Part shown: one piece after another, positions 37,184 to 46,730 of the stretch
Layout: every line of letters begins with the position of its first letter
Numbering within the stretch: position 1 is the first letter of the stretch
Source: Segatella cerevisiae
GTDB lineage: Bacteria > Bacteroidota > Bacteroidia > Bacteroidales > Bacteroidaceae
NCBI RefSeq assembly: GCF_024054555.1
Contig: NZ_JAMXLY010000001.1
Coordinates: 62,001-126,000 of the forward strand
Direction: 5' to 3'
DNA: 64,000 bases
Translations under genes and position numbers: made by a program
Notes under the pieces: generated by a model
Database searches by the model: none
Told to the model about the DNA's origin: nothing
The model's input: the letters and a program-made list of their open reading frames with translations, nothing else

Positions 37184-38641
37184 ATGCTGCATTTCAAACT
37201 CATCAATAAAATCATCGGTCAGTTGCTCCTTATAGAGGCTTCTCTATTGTGCTGGTGCCTGGGAGTAAGCCTCTTCTACCATGAAGATGATGTCTTTGCC
37301 TTTCTTAGCTCAATCATTATCACCTTGGCAGTCGCCTTCGCCTTAATCGCGACAGGTCGCCACTCCAAGAATACCCTATCCCGAAGAGATGCCTATCTTG
37401 TCGTCACTTTGACGTGGATCATTTTCAGTCTCTTCGGCACACTCCCCTTTATGATCAGCAGATACGTGCCCGATTTCACAGACGCTTATTTTGAGACCAT
37501 GTCCGGGTTTACCACGACAGGAGCTACGATCATCGATGACGTGGAGTCACTGCCCCACGGTTTGTTGTTCTGGCGTTCCCTGACACAGTTTATCGGAGGA
37601 CTCGGCATTGTGTTCTTTATGGTGGCCTTGCTGCCTTCTTTAGGTGGAGGATCCATCAGGATCTTCGCTGCCGAAGCGACGGGACCCATCAAGACCAAAC
37701 TCCACCCTCGCCTTTCTACAAGTACGAAATGGATATGGATGGTCTATCTGATTCTCACTATAGGATGTACCGCCAGCTACTATGTCGGAGGAATGAACCT
37801 GTTTGATGCGATCAACTTCTCCATGTCTACTACGGCTACAGGTGGATTCGGAACGAGGAACGGCAGTTTCGCGTTCTTCCACTCCAAATTTTTGGAATAC
37901 GCTTGCACGGTATTTACATTTCTGTCAGGAGTCAATTTTGCCCTCCTTTATGCGTCGGTTTTCAAGGGAAAACTGAAGAAACTGTTCCATAGTTCGGAAT
38001 TCAAATTTTACCTCTTTGCAGTACTTGCCTTCTCTCTGTTCATTACCATAAAACTCGTTACCAACAATCATTATGATCTGGAACATGCATTCCGGAAAGC
38101 GGTTTTCCAAGTAGTCACGTTCATGACGACAACGGGATTCTATAGTGAAAATGCGGCAACATGGCCTCATGTCACATGGGTCATTCTGGCTATAGGCATG
38201 TTCTTCGGAGCTTGCTCAGGGAGTACGAGCGGTGGACTGAAATGCATTCGAGGTGTCATGATCTTGAAAATCATCAAGAATGAATTCATCCAGATCCTGC
38301 ACCCTAATGCTGTCCTGCCCATCAGGGTGGATGGGGTAAATGTCTCCAGACAGAAGCAGGTGACACTCCTGGCTTTTCTCTCCACCTACCTCATTCTCTG
38401 TCTTCTAATGTCTTCCACGCTCATCGCCATGGGGATAGACAACACAAATGCCATTACCATTACTTTGAGTAGCCTCGGAAATGTCGGACCGACTCTTGGT
38501 ATAGAAATCGGACCGACCATGTCCTGGAGCATGCTGCCTATTGCCGCAAAATGGCTCTGCTCTTTCATGATGCTTATCGGCCGTCTGGAGGTTTTCACCG
38601 TATTGATCATCTTCACGCCTGCTTTCTGGAAAAACAACTGA
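37184..38641 (+). CDS. trkH: Trk-type potassium transporter, membrane subunit
   Basis: This 485-aa K+ channel-transporter has about 10-12 membrane segments and the fourfold pore-loop plan. The selectivity-filter loops appear as MSGFTTTGATI near residue 105, STTATGGFGTRNG near 215, TTTGFYSEN near 315 and TLSSLGNVGPTLG near 430. Its length matches TrkH of Gram-negative bacteria. It closes the operon with dxs and trkA and should work with TrkA, made just upstream. Confidence 0.95.
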   Translation: MLHFKLINKIIGQLLLIEASLLCWCLGVSLFYHEDDVFAFLSSIIITLAVAFALIATGRHSKNTLSRRDAYLVVTLTWIIFSLFGTLPFMISRYVPDFTDAYFETMSGFTTTGATIIDDVESLPHGLLFWRSLTQFIGGLGIVFFMVALLPSLGGGSIRIFAAEATGPIKTKLHPRLSTSTKWIWMVYLILTIGCTASYYVGGMNLFDAINFSMSTTATGGFGTRNGSFAFFHSKFLEYACTVFTFLSGVNFALLYASVFKGKLKKLFHSSEFKFYLFAVLAFSLFITIKLVTNNHYDLEHAFRKAVFQVVTFMTTTGFYSENAATWPHVTWVILAIGMFFGACSGSTSGGLKCIRGVMILKIIKNEFIQILHPNAVLPIRVDGVNVSRQKQVTLLAFLSTYLILCLLMSSTLIAMGIDNTNAITITLSSLGNVGPTLGIEIGPTMSWSMLPIAAKWLCSFMMLIGRLEVFTVLIIFTPAFWKNN

Positions 38642-38845
38642 TTGCCATCCATATCAAAGGCAGAGAGAACGGGAAGGGCACAGATAGGTTTGAAAGCAGA
38701 CAAAAGTATTCTCACGGTATCCCTGCGTTGAACTGTACCTCCACTGCATGGTCCTTTATCTGACCTTTAACAAGTCAGAAAACCCTCATTCGTGTTTTCC
38801 AATATCATCATTTTTATAGGATAAACCATCAAATCAATCCTATTT

Positions 38846-38877
38846 TTTGGAGAAATCAAAACTTTTCCTTACATTTG
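38846..38877 (+). promoter_or_regulatory. Promoter of manA
   Basis: TTTG (38846-38849), a 20-bp spacer and TACATTTG (38870-38877) form a consensus promoter. The ATG is 13-19 nt downstream, so the leader is very short (about 8-14 nt). Confidence 0.7.
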
Positions 38878-38890
38878 TTGGACAAACTCA

Positions 38891-39859
38891 ATGACTATGA
38901 AACCAATTAAATTTGAACCATTACTGAAATCCACCCTTTGGGGAGGAGACAAGATCATCCCGTTTAAGCATCTGAACATTCACCAAGAAAATGTAGGTGA
39001 GAGTTGGGAGATATCAGGTGTACCGGGAAATCTGAGCATTGTATCCGAAGGACCTTATAAAGGGAAGACCCTCCAAGATGTCGTATCCGAACTGAAAGAC
39101 TCACTTGTCGGTGTCGAAAACTATAAGCGTTTTGGTGAAGAATTCCCATTGCTCATCAAATTCATTGATGCCCGCCAACAACTCTCCATCCAAGTCCATC
39201 CCAATGACGAGATTGCTCACAAACTCGGTAAAGAAAGAGGTAAAACTGAAATGTGGTATGTCATGGCCTCCGACAAAGATGCCAGTTTAATGTGTGGTTT
39301 GAAGGAAAAGATCACACCGGACCAGTACAAAGAGATGGTCGCCAATGATACGATCACTGATGCCTTGGCCCATTACCCTGTCAAGGAAGGCGACTGCTTC
39401 TTCATTCCTGCAGGCCGTATACACAGTATTGGCAAAGGTTGTTTCCTGGCTGAAATCCAGCAGACGAGCGATGTCACTTACCGCATCTATGACTTTAAAC
39501 GGAAAGACAAGAACGGCAATTACCGCCAACTGCACACGAAGGAAGCTGCTATGAGCATTGATTATCATGTCAAGAGCAATTACCGCCAGCAATATGTGCC
39601 CCAGAAGAATCAGGGTGTCAGTTTGGTCAAATGCCCTTATTTCAATACGTCCGTGTACGACCTGAACGAGCCGATGACAATCGACTACAGTGAACTTGAC
39701 AGTTTCGTCATTTTGATCGGCACGAAAGGACAAGCAAAAATGAGTGATAATGAAGGTAATGAATTTGAACTCCAAGCCGGAGAATCAATTCTCATTCCTG
39801 CGACTACAAAAGAAATACATGTAGACGGGAACATCAAATTCCTGGAATCCTACGTCTGA
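38891..39859 (+). CDS. manA: Mannose-6-phosphate isomerase, class I
   Basis: This zinc enzyme interconverts mannose 6-phosphate and fructose 6-phosphate. The 322-aa protein is the short type I form seen in Firmicutes and Bacteroidetes. Zinc-site motifs are QVHPND (101-106), KTEMWY (about 119-124) and GRIHSIG (about 175-181). An alternative start six bases later (38897) is equally plausible. It has its own promoter and a strong terminator, so it is monocistronic. Confidence 0.93.
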   Translation: MTMKPIKFEPLLKSTLWGGDKIIPFKHLNIHQENVGESWEISGVPGNLSIVSEGPYKGKTLQDVVSELKDSLVGVENYKRFGEEFPLLIKFIDARQQLSIQVHPNDEIAHKLGKERGKTEMWYVMASDKDASLMCGLKEKITPDQYKEMVANDTITDALAHYPVKEGDCFFIPAGRIHSIGKGCFLAEIQQTSDVTYRIYDFKRKDKNGNYRQLHTKEAAMSIDYHVKSNYRQQYVPQKNQGVSLVKCPYFNTSVYDLNEPMTIDYSELDSFVILIGTKGQAKMSDNEGNEFELQAGESILIPATTKEIHVDGNIKFLESYV

Positions 39860-39878
39860 TCTTCATACCGGACATGAC

Positions 39879-39921
39879 AATACGTGGATAAATCAACTTT
39901 GACCTATCCACGTATTTTTGG
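39879..39921 (+). terminator. Terminator of manA
   Basis: AATACGTGGATA (39879-39890) pairs perfectly with TATCCACGTATT (39905-39916), loop 14 nt, followed by TTTGG. It starts 19 nt after the manA stop. Confidence 0.85.
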
Positions 39922-40002
39922 TTCCTACTGAAATTCTATCGTCTCTAGTTCTGTAGTCCGAATCCCTTCTGTATATCCTGCAAGACCAATTGCAGTTCTA
40001 TT

Positions 40003-40473
40003 TCAATAAGGGTCATCTTCTTTGACATACCAGTTTCCTACACCGGTTCCCTTGCCTTTGGTCAGATAATAATTATCATCATCCCCTGATTTCCAGTGCC
40101 TTAATTTTTTCACACCCCCATTCTCTCCTTTCATTATCAAGGAATCTCCTTTCATATAAAAAGAACCTTTAATGATCACATCGGTAATACTGGAGTCTTT
40201 ATTGATCCGATAGGTATAATCTTCGAATGTATGGTTTTTATGTAAGACAATACAGATGTCTGCCTCATGAGGGATGAACCACAAGCCATAAATACTTTTT
40301 GTATCACCGAGTTCTGTAGAGTCCATCTCCTTCAATAACGAAGCGTAACGGAGACTGTCGTCCAATCTGTCCAATTCTGGCGAATAGGAATTGGCCTCCT
40401 GATGGTTATAAAATCTCCCGCCTCTGCATGAGGCTGCCAGTGCAATAAATACACCGATCATAAGTTTTTTCAT
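40003..40473 (-). CDS. Hypothetical lipoprotein
   Basis: This 156-aa protein has a lipoprotein signal peptide, MKKLMIGVFIALAASC, with the modified Cys at residue 16. The mature part alternates short beta-strand-like segments (SIYGLWFIPHEADICIVLHK, then GSFYMKGDSLIMKGENGG), which suggests a small beta-barrel or lipocalin-like fold. I recognise no family and assign no function. The leader contains a strong hairpin 34 bp upstream of the ATG. Confidence 0.7.
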   Translation of the reverse strand: MKKLMIGVFIALAASCRGGRFYNHQEANSYSPELDRLDDSLRYASLLKEMDSTELGDTKSIYGLWFIPHEADICIVLHKNHTFEDYTYRINKDSSITDVIIKGSFYMKGDSLIMKGENGGVKKLRHWKSGDDDNYYLTKGKGTGVGNWYVKEDDPY

Positions 40474-40506
40474 CTGATGCTTATTTCATAAAATCCGATT
40501 CAACCC

Positions 40507-40537
40507 AAATGCCTGTTCTCAAAAGTTACAGGCATTT
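40507..40537. other. Hairpin upstream of the lipoprotein gene
   Basis: AAATGCCTGT (40507-40516) pairs perfectly with ACAGGCATTT (40528-40537) around an 11-nt loop. It could be the 3' hairpin of the leftward ATPase/DUF4435 message, whose stop lies 230 bp upstream, or a leader element of the lipoprotein mRNA. No strong T-run follows on the minus strand. Confidence 0.45.
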
Positions 40538-40768
40538 AGGCTAATGAGAATAAATAATGTGAAGTTTTTATCCTCTCTCTTATACACGTATTGAGACGTG
40601 GAAACTCCCAGAACTTCAACGGTCATTTCCACAATAATGCCAACCCTCCAGAAAGAAAAGGGAAAAGGCTACACTAATCTGTGTCATAGAAGGAAAAAAG
40701 GTTGTCCATCAGTGACACGGATAATGAAACAGCCCCATTTTCTGTATGCCAATCTCTTTCAAAACAGA

Positions 40769-41818
40769 TCAGTTGACTTTATTCTCATTTTCTCTGACTC
40801 CTTTTGGACATTCTTTCATATCCTCCTCTCTACTGAGAAAGACATCGATATCTTTCAGTAATTTCTGGAAAGGTTCAGAATACTGATAGACCATATTCTT
40901 CTTCATCATCTGCGTTACATCTTCGACGCTGTGCTTGTAGTTCGACATCTCCGTCGCTTCCTGAATAGCATGGATCGATTGCTCACGGATCTCATTCTCC
41001 CGCTCATCCTCGAGTTTTTCAGACACTTTCTCGACCATCGGATAAACGATCTTGTCAAACAGATGATGCCCTTGGATAAACAGATAAGTATTGTCAGATC
41101 TCACGCCAAGTCGGTTCAAATCTTTGATCAGCGCTTCCTTTTGATCACGAAACTGAGGGTAGTTCTTCTCCAGATAATTCAATTTCCGGATGATCTTCCG
41201 ACGCATATAAGCTATCATATCTTCAGGATGGCTCATCTTCACATAGCCGGGTTCGATGATCCGGTTGAAGTCAGTGATCGTAAAATCTTTATAATAAGGT
41301 CCTCTGTAGAACCAGATATTCCAGACAAACAACGGCCATATAGCCTGGGAGAAATCATAGAGGTACTTTTCAAAATCGAAAATATTATGGTCATTCAGTG
41401 TCACCATGACACAGGTGTCATGCAACCCGGGAGCATAGCACTGATAATTCTCAATGGCATAAACATAGGTATGGAAGATATACGGATTCTCATTGATCAA
41501 CTTGGATGTTTCTGTTGCACCCTGCATCAGATAATCATAATCAGCATCCACGCAGGCGATCATATCCCGCCCCACTCCTGTAAGCATATTGGCAACGGCA
41601 GCCTTCTTTCCCCGCTCCAGATAATCACCGCGGACAGGAAGCATAATCTCGAAATAACGTGTACTGTTCTCAAATCGCCCCAACACCTGACGCCAGAAAA
41701 GCACATCATCATAACTCTCGACATAGGCGACGATCTTTCTGCGGGAATACCTTGAGGTAAGTCGGTTGGCAGCCTCAAAATATTGAGAATTAATATGGTC
41801 TTTTAAACTCGAAGACAT
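40769..41818 (-). CDS. DUF4435 TOPRIM-like protein, AriB-like partner of the adjacent ATPase
   Basis: This 349-aa DUF4435 protein is set to the ATG at 41818; a longer form would need a TTG start. The N-terminal domain shows a TOPRIM-like metal site: Glu34 in AYVESYDDVLFW and the DADYD motif (91-95) in ACVDADYD. In the PARIS anti-phage system, the DUF4435 protein AriB is a TOPRIM nuclease that is released by the ATPase AriA and cuts tRNA. Here the gene starts 11 bp after an AAA-type ATPase, in the ariA-ariB order. The C-terminal half is helical and charged (EKVSEKLEDERENEIREQS). The role is inferred: similar ATPase/DUF4435 pairs occur widely in Bacteroidales and may not all be defence systems. 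Confidence 0.75.
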   Translation of the reverse strand: MSSSLKDHINSQYFEAANRLTSRYSRRKIVAYVESYDDVLFWRQVLGRFENSTRYFEIMLPVRGDYLERGKKAAVANMLTGVGRDMIACVDADYDYLMQGATETSKLINENPYIFHTYVYAIENYQCYAPGLHDTCVMVTLNDHNIFDFEKYLYDFSQAIWPLFVWNIWFYRGPYYKDFTITDFNRIIEPGYVKMSHPEDMIAYMRRKIIRKLNYLEKNYPQFRDQKEALIKDLNRLGVRSDNTYLFIQGHHLFDKIVYPMVEKVSEKLEDERENEIREQSIHAIQEATEMSNYKHSVEDVTQMMKKNMVYQYSEPFQKLLKDIDVFLSREEDMKECPKGVRENENKVN

Positions 41819-41829
41819 AAGCGACAAAT

Positions 41830-42678
41830 TTAATGACCGGTCTTTTTATCAGAAGGGTGAGCCCCTACCGTGATATCAGTGACCTCCGTGACATCATTCA
41901 TCCAACCGTTCATGATGACTGCCGGACTATGCGTCGTCATGATCAACTGGACATTAGGATTCAATTTCAAGACCAGGTCTATCAACTGTTTTTGCCATTC
42001 GAAATGCAGACTCACTTCCGGTTCATCCATAAAGAGGACATAAGGCAACTGGTCTTCCACCAGAACGGTCAACAATATGCAAAGCATTTGCTTTTCCCCA
42101 CTTGACAACATATAAGGCACAAGAGTCTCGCCCAGTTGAGAGAAACGTATCTCATTTTCAGAACGGATGATTTTCTTGCCTGTAGAAGCAAAAAGGTTGT
42201 CAATGATGTCCTGGAACAACTTTTTCGGCTCTGCCAATTTCTCGGCCTGTTCAGCCGAGTCAGCCTTGCCGCTCTGCAGAGCCTGAATGATACGATTACC
42301 GATGTTCACTTGATAATCCAGATATTTTCTCTGCAGATTATAGAGTTGCAGATCCAATTCCGTTCCCAGAGGAATATCCAATTGGGAGACCAATTCAGAA
42401 TTGACCAGAGGGCGGTCAAAAGAGCGGATGACATCATAGCGTATCCATTTTGCATCTTCAGGATGAACCTTTAGGTGAACGCCTTTCAGAAGATGACTGG
42501 GAAACTCCCCACCCTGAGACAACCCTTTGACCACCTTATTAAGTATGGTGGTCTTACCTACTCCATTAATACCACTCAGGATATTGACTTTTCGGTCAAG
42601 ATTCCAGATAATATGTTTGACTCCGCTCCAAAGGGAGTCAATCTCAATCCTCTCGATGTAATCTGCGTATTTCTGCAT
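41830..42678 (-). CDS. AAA-type (ABC/SMC-like) ATPase, AriA-like
   Basis: This compact 282-aa ATPase is of the AAA_15/AAA_21 type. Walker A is GINGVGKTT (36-44), the ABC signature is LSSGEKQM (191-198), Walker B is VLFMDEPE (214-221) and the H-switch is TTHSP (248-252). All are intact. A short coiled insert lies around 105-160, with an Ala/Glu-rich SGKADSAEQAEKLAE. It is smaller than the AriA I recall from E. coli PARIS, a caution for that assignment. The DUF4435 gene follows in 11 bp. A minus-strand promoter is plausible: TTTG at 42758-42761 and TATATTTG at 42732-42739, 18 bp apart. Confidence 0.8.
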   Translation of the reverse strand: MQKYADYIERIEIDSLWSGVKHIIWNLDRKVNILSGINGVGKTTILNKVVKGLSQGGEFPSHLLKGVHLKVHPEDAKWIRYDVIRSFDRPLVNSELVSQLDIPLGTELDLQLYNLQRKYLDYQVNIGNRIIQALQSGKADSAEQAEKLAEPKKLFQDIIDNLFASTGKKIIRSENEIRFSQLGETLVPYMLSSGEKQMLCILLTVLVEDQLPYVLFMDEPEVSLHFEWQKQLIDLVLKLNPNVQLIMTTHSPAVIMNGWMNDVTEVTDITVGAHPSDKKTGH

Positions 42679-42731
42679 AGTCTACAAATTTTTCATCTGT
42701 TCATGCCCATCTGAGCAAGGCTTTTATGTGA

Positions 42732-42761
42732 CAAATATAAGAAAAAGAAACTAAAATCAAA
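42732..42761 (-). promoter_or_regulatory. Candidate promoter of the ATPase/DUF4435 pair
   Basis: On the minus strand, TTTG (42761-42758), an 18-bp spacer and TATATTTG (42739-42732) resemble the Bacteroidetes promoter with a slightly short spacer. The leader would be about 48 nt. Confidence 0.5.
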
Positions 42762-42972
42762 AAGAGTTCAGGATTTATTATTAACTTTGTGACTGATTTG
42801 GGCGGGCAAAGGATACATCTACCATTTTGATGGATAAATGGACCAATTGATGCCAAAGACTTCATTTAGAATGACACGAGGAAGAGGAAATGGATACCAT
42901 GGAATAAGGCCCCACGACTCTGCACATAACTCGTTTGAAAACTTTACCCGTTCTAAATTCTAACAAATTGAT

Positions 42973-43917
42973 ATGAAGAGACACTTCAGTAAACCACTTC
43001 GGGCACATCTGAGCATTTTCTGTGCAGAGATATTCTGGGGATCGATGGCACCAATAGGGAAAAGTGCCATGACTCATGGTATCGACGGCATCGACCTCGT
43101 CACCTTCCGGGTCATAGGAGGTGTTCTCTTATTCTGGCTCAGTTCACTATTCGTTCCCACAGAACACGTCCCTGTGAAAGACAAACTGAAGTTTATCGGA
43201 GCAGCAGTCCTAGGATTGATCTGCAATCAGTTCTGCTACAATATCGGGTTGAGCATCACGTCTCCCAACAACGCGAGCATCATGACCACGACCATGCCGA
43301 TCTTCTCTATGATCTTTTCTTTCCTGATCCTGAAAGAACCGATAACGATCAAGAAACTTTCCGGCGTGTTCATCGGTTGTATGGGTGCGCTGATATTAAT
43401 CCTGACCAGTGTATCAGCAAGCAATGCCAAAGTTGGAAATATTCGCGGGGACTTACTCTGCCTGATTGCACAATGCTCCTTCGCCCTCTATCTGACGCTG
43501 TACAATCCGCTGGTCCGAAAATACTCTGTCATTACGACCAACAAATGGATGTTCCTCTGGGCGGCAATACTCATTGTTCCCTTCTCGGGATACCATGTGA
43601 CCACGACGGTCAACTGGGGACATATCCCGGCATCTACCTGGTGGGAAGCAGGTTATGTCGTCTTTATCGGAACGTATGTCTGCTATCTCCTGACGATGAT
43701 CGCACAACAAGTTCTCCGACCGACAGTCGTGTCTATTTACAACTACATCCAACCTATTGTTGCCGTGACCATCAGTGTGCTCACAGGAATAGGTATCTTC
43801 AAGTGGAGCCAGGGACTTGCCATCATCTTGGTATTTTCAGGAGTCTGGCTCGTCACACACTCTAAATCCAAGCGAGATACCGATATCATGAAACACGAAG
43901 TGACCCGAAAACCATGA
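42973..43917 (+). CDS. DMT-superfamily (EamA) transporter
   Basis: This 314-aa inner-membrane protein has about ten hydrophobic segments arranged as two EamA repeats (about residues 12-140 and 155-298). The first repeat shows EIFWGSMAPIGKSA and YNIGLSITSPNNASIMTTTMPI. The second shows YIQPIVAVTISVLTG and GVWLVTHSK. Family members export amino acids or other metabolites; the substrate cannot be read from sequence. It is divergent from the ATPase gene. A TAACTTTG at 42782-42789 might be its -7 box, which would leave a leader of about 180 nt. Confidence 0.88.
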   Translation: MKRHFSKPLRAHLSIFCAEIFWGSMAPIGKSAMTHGIDGIDLVTFRVIGGVLLFWLSSLFVPTEHVPVKDKLKFIGAAVLGLICNQFCYNIGLSITSPNNASIMTTTMPIFSMIFSFLILKEPITIKKLSGVFIGCMGALILILTSVSASNAKVGNIRGDLLCLIAQCSFALYLTLYNPLVRKYSVITTNKWMFLWAAILIVPFSGYHVTTTVNWGHIPASTWWEAGYVVFIGTYVCYLLTMIAQQVLRPTVVSIYNYIQPIVAVTISVLTGIGIFKWSQGLAIILVFSGVWLVTHSKSKRDTDIMKHEVTRKP

Positions 43918-44123
43918 CTGAAAACCTTCAAAACCCGGTCAAAAAGACAAAATACCACAACTATGGTATACAGAATAACGCAACTGTGCTATAGTGAGAA
44001 CAACTTATTTACCGTAATTTTGTATCATAGATAAAGAGATACTCTTCCATCTGAAGACAAGGGCTCTCATATCGGTATAAAACTGGAAACAACCATAAAT
44101 TATAAATAAGAAAGGAATAGACT

Positions 44124-45419
44124 ATGAGCAACAAGAAGAAACTACATTTCGAGACTCTGCAGGTCCATGTCGGACAAGAGAAAGCTGACCCGGCAACAGA
44201 TTCACGTGCTGTCCCAATATATCAGACGACATCCTATGTTTTCAAGAATTCCAAGCATGCAGCTGACCGTTTTGGTCTGCGTGATCCCGGCAATATCTAT
44301 GGCCGTCTGACCAATTCTACCCAAGGTGTATTTGAAGACCGTGTATCTGCGCTCGAAGGTGGTGTAGGAGGTCTGGCAGTTGCTTCAGGCGCCGCAGCCG
44401 TAACCTACGCGATCACCAATCTTGCCTTTGAAGGTGATCATGTCGTAGCCAGCAAGACCATCTATGGCGGGTCATACAACTTGTTGAAACATACTCTTTC
44501 AAGATATGGGATCTCTACTACATTCGTTGATCCCGATGATTTGGATGCTTTCGATAAAGCGATTCAGCCAAATACCAAACTTGTATACATTGAGACCTTG
44601 GGTAACCCGAATTCAAATATCTCTGACATCGAAGGTACAGCTGCAATAGCTCATCGTCACGGCATTCCTTTGATCATCGACAACACTTTCGGAACGCCTT
44701 ATCTGATCAGACCTATCGAGCATGGCGCAGACATCGTCGTACACTCTGCCACCAAATTCATAGGCGGACACGGCAGTACGTTAGGAGGAGTCATCGTTGA
44801 CGGCGGTACTTTCGACTGGATGAAGAGTAAGAAATTCCCAGGTTTTACCCAACCAGACCCATCCTATCATGGCCTGAAGTTCGGTGAACTCCCTGCTCCG
44901 TTCGTGACCAGGGTAAGAGCCCTGATCCTTCGTGATGAAGGTGCAACCCTCGCTCCTATCGCTGCCTGGATTTTGCTCCAAGGTTTGGAAACACTGAGTT
45001 TGCGTATAGAGCGTGAAGTCTACAATACCAAAAAGATCATTGAGTATTTGAAGAACCAGCCCCAAGTCAAGAAGATCAACCATCCTTCACTGCCCGAACA
45101 TCCCAATCATGATCTGTATGAAAAGTATTTCCCAAATGGAGCAGGCAGTATCTTCACTTTCGAAATAGACGGTTCCCAGAAGAAGGCGACAGACTGGATA
45201 GACCACTTGAAGATCTTCTCTTTACTGGCAAACGTCGCAGACGTGAAATCCCTTGTCATTCATCCTGCATCAACCACCCATTCGGAATTGAGCAAGGAAG
45301 AAGCTGCTGACCAAGGGATCTACCCGAATACCATCAGACTCAGTATCGGTACAGAACATTATCTGGATCTGATCGATGACCTGGATCAGGCATTCGAAGC
45401 TGTAAAAAATGAAAACTGA
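44124..45419 (+). CDS. metY: O-acetylhomoserine sulfhydrylase (aminocarboxypropyltransferase)
   Basis: This PLP enzyme of the Cys/Met metabolism family makes homocysteine (or methionine) from O-acetylhomoserine and sulfide. At 431 aa it is the longer MetY form, not the roughly 385-aa MetB/MetC form. The PLP lysine is K211 in VVHSATKFIGGHGSTLGG. The opening FETLQVHVGQEKADPATDSRAV is typical of MetY. A TAATTTTG (44015-44022) may be its -7 box. An inverted repeat ATACCA-6-TGGTAT lies near 43953-43970 upstream. I see no SAM riboswitch. cysK follows 96 bp later, so sulfide assimilation into homocysteine and cysteine is clustered here. Confidence 0.93.
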   Translation: MSNKKKLHFETLQVHVGQEKADPATDSRAVPIYQTTSYVFKNSKHAADRFGLRDPGNIYGRLTNSTQGVFEDRVSALEGGVGGLAVASGAAAVTYAITNLAFEGDHVVASKTIYGGSYNLLKHTLSRYGISTTFVDPDDLDAFDKAIQPNTKLVYIETLGNPNSNISDIEGTAAIAHRHGIPLIIDNTFGTPYLIRPIEHGADIVVHSATKFIGGHGSTLGGVIVDGGTFDWMKSKKFPGFTQPDPSYHGLKFGELPAPFVTRVRALILRDEGATLAPIAAWILLQGLETLSLRIEREVYNTKKIIEYLKNQPQVKKINHPSLPEHPNHDLYEKYFPNGAGSIFTFEIDGSQKKATDWIDHLKIFSLLANVADVKSLVIHPASTTHSELSKEEAADQGIYPNTIRLSIGTEHYLDLIDDLDQAFEAVKNEN

Positions 45420-45515
45420 ACATCATCCTTATCAAAAGAGGAATGACAGACCAATAGAATAACGAGGGGGGAGATACAGTTCTCCTCCATTAATTATAAT
45501 TTAAAAGAAAGAAAT

Positions 45516-46463
45516 ATGTCAAAAATAGCCAAACAAATAACCGATTTAATCGGTCACACTCCTCTAGTGGAATTAAACAAGTATTCATCCTTTCTAGGTC
45601 TGAAGAAACCTATCATCGCAAAAGTTGAATTCTTCAACCCCGGAGGAAGTGTTAAGGACCGCATTGCACTGGCAATGATAGAAGACGCCGAACGAAAAGG
45701 GCAACTGAAACCCGGCGCTACGATCATCGAGCCGACAAGTGGAAATACAGGTGTAGGCCTTGCCCTCGTATCAGCTGTCAAAGGATATAAATTGATCCTG
45801 ACGATGCCTGAGACGATGAGTGTCGAGCGCAGAAATCTCGTAAAAGCTTACGGCGCACAAGTCAAACTGACGAGTGGCAAAGACGGAATGCCGGGTGCAA
45901 TCAAAGCAGCAAATGAACTTCGGGATACCATCCCCGGCTCTATCATTCTGGAACAGTTTGAAAATCCTGCCAATCCTTTGATCCATTACAAGACAACGGG
46001 ACAGGAGATATGGAATGACACTGACGGGAAAGTAGATATATTCGTAGCCGGCGTAGGCACGGGTGGTACCATTTCGGGCGTAGCCAAGGCTTTGAAGGAA
46101 AAGAACCCCAAGATCAAGGTCTACGCAGTAGAACCTGCTACCTCACCTGTCCTCAAAGGCGGGAAGAGCGGTCCGCACAAGATACAAGGTATCGGTGCAG
46201 GATTCATTCCTAAAACTTATGATGCTTCTCTTATCGATGAGGTCATCGACATCGACAACGATGCAGCCATCCTGGCAGGACGGCAACTGGCTCAGAAGGA
46301 AGGCCTCTTGGTTGGAATCTCTTCCGGTGCAGCCGCATTTGCAGCCGCCGAAATAGCCAAACGCCCGGGAAATGCTGACAAGACGATCGTCACGCTTCTC
46401 CCTGACACCGGTGAGCGTTACTTGTCTACTGTCCTCTACGCATTTGAAGAATACCCGCTTTAG
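45516..46463 (+). CDS. cysK: Cysteine synthase A (O-acetylserine sulfhydrylase)
   Basis: CysK forms cysteine from O-acetylserine and sulfide with PLP. The 315-aa length is typical. The PLP lysine is K47 in [10 protein letters not shown], the substrate loop is TSGNTG (74-79), and the phosphate-binding loop is GTGGTISG near 180-187. The C-terminal DTGERYLST is typical of CysK. It probably shares a transcript with metY and ends at the terminator at 46592-46642. Confidence 0.95.
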   Translation: MSKIAKQITDLIGHTPLVELNKYSSFLGLKKPIIAKVEFFNPGGSVKDRIALAMIEDAERKGQLKPGATIIEPTSGNTGVGLALVSAVKGYKLILTMPETMSVERRNLVKAYGAQVKLTSGKDGMPGAIKAANELRDTIPGSIILEQFENPANPLIHYKTTGQEIWNDTDGKVDIFVAGVGTGGTISGVAKALKEKNPKIKVYAVEPATSPVLKGGKSGPHKIQGIGAGFIPKTYDASLIDEVIDIDNDAAILAGRQLAQKEGLLVGISSGAAAFAAAEIAKRPGNADKTIVTLLPDTGERYLSTVLYAFEEYPL

Positions 46464-46591
46464 AATGACGAAGGTCCGGCATGGTGTCTCCGATCTTTGA
46501 GAAAACGAGAAAGAGACTGATGCCGGAATTCGGATTCCAAATTGGAAACGGGTCTATTCAATTGCTGAGAAGAAGTTTTCAATCATACTCT

Positions 46592-46642
46592 AAAAGCCAT
46601 ATCTCACCTCTATCTATATAGAGAACGAGACATGGCTTTTTT
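46592..46642. terminator. Bidirectional terminator between cysK and rmuC
   Basis: AAAAGCCATATCTC (46592-46605) pairs with GAGACATGGCTTTT (46627-46640), with one mismatch, followed by a T-run. The mirrored A-run also suits the leftward rmuC transcript. It lies between convergent stops. Confidence 0.8.
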
Positions 46643-46730
46643 ATTTCTACGGCTGTAATAAGGGTACCCTTATTACCGACTCCCACCGTTACTGATCATC
46701 TTCAAGGTTGATCAGAAATGAAGCTGCAAC

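Noticed and set aside
43918..44123. SAM riboswitch before metY
   Set aside because: I looked for the conserved pseudoknot pattern of SAM-II and for SAM-I helices and found neither; only a 6-bp inverted repeat near 43953-43970.
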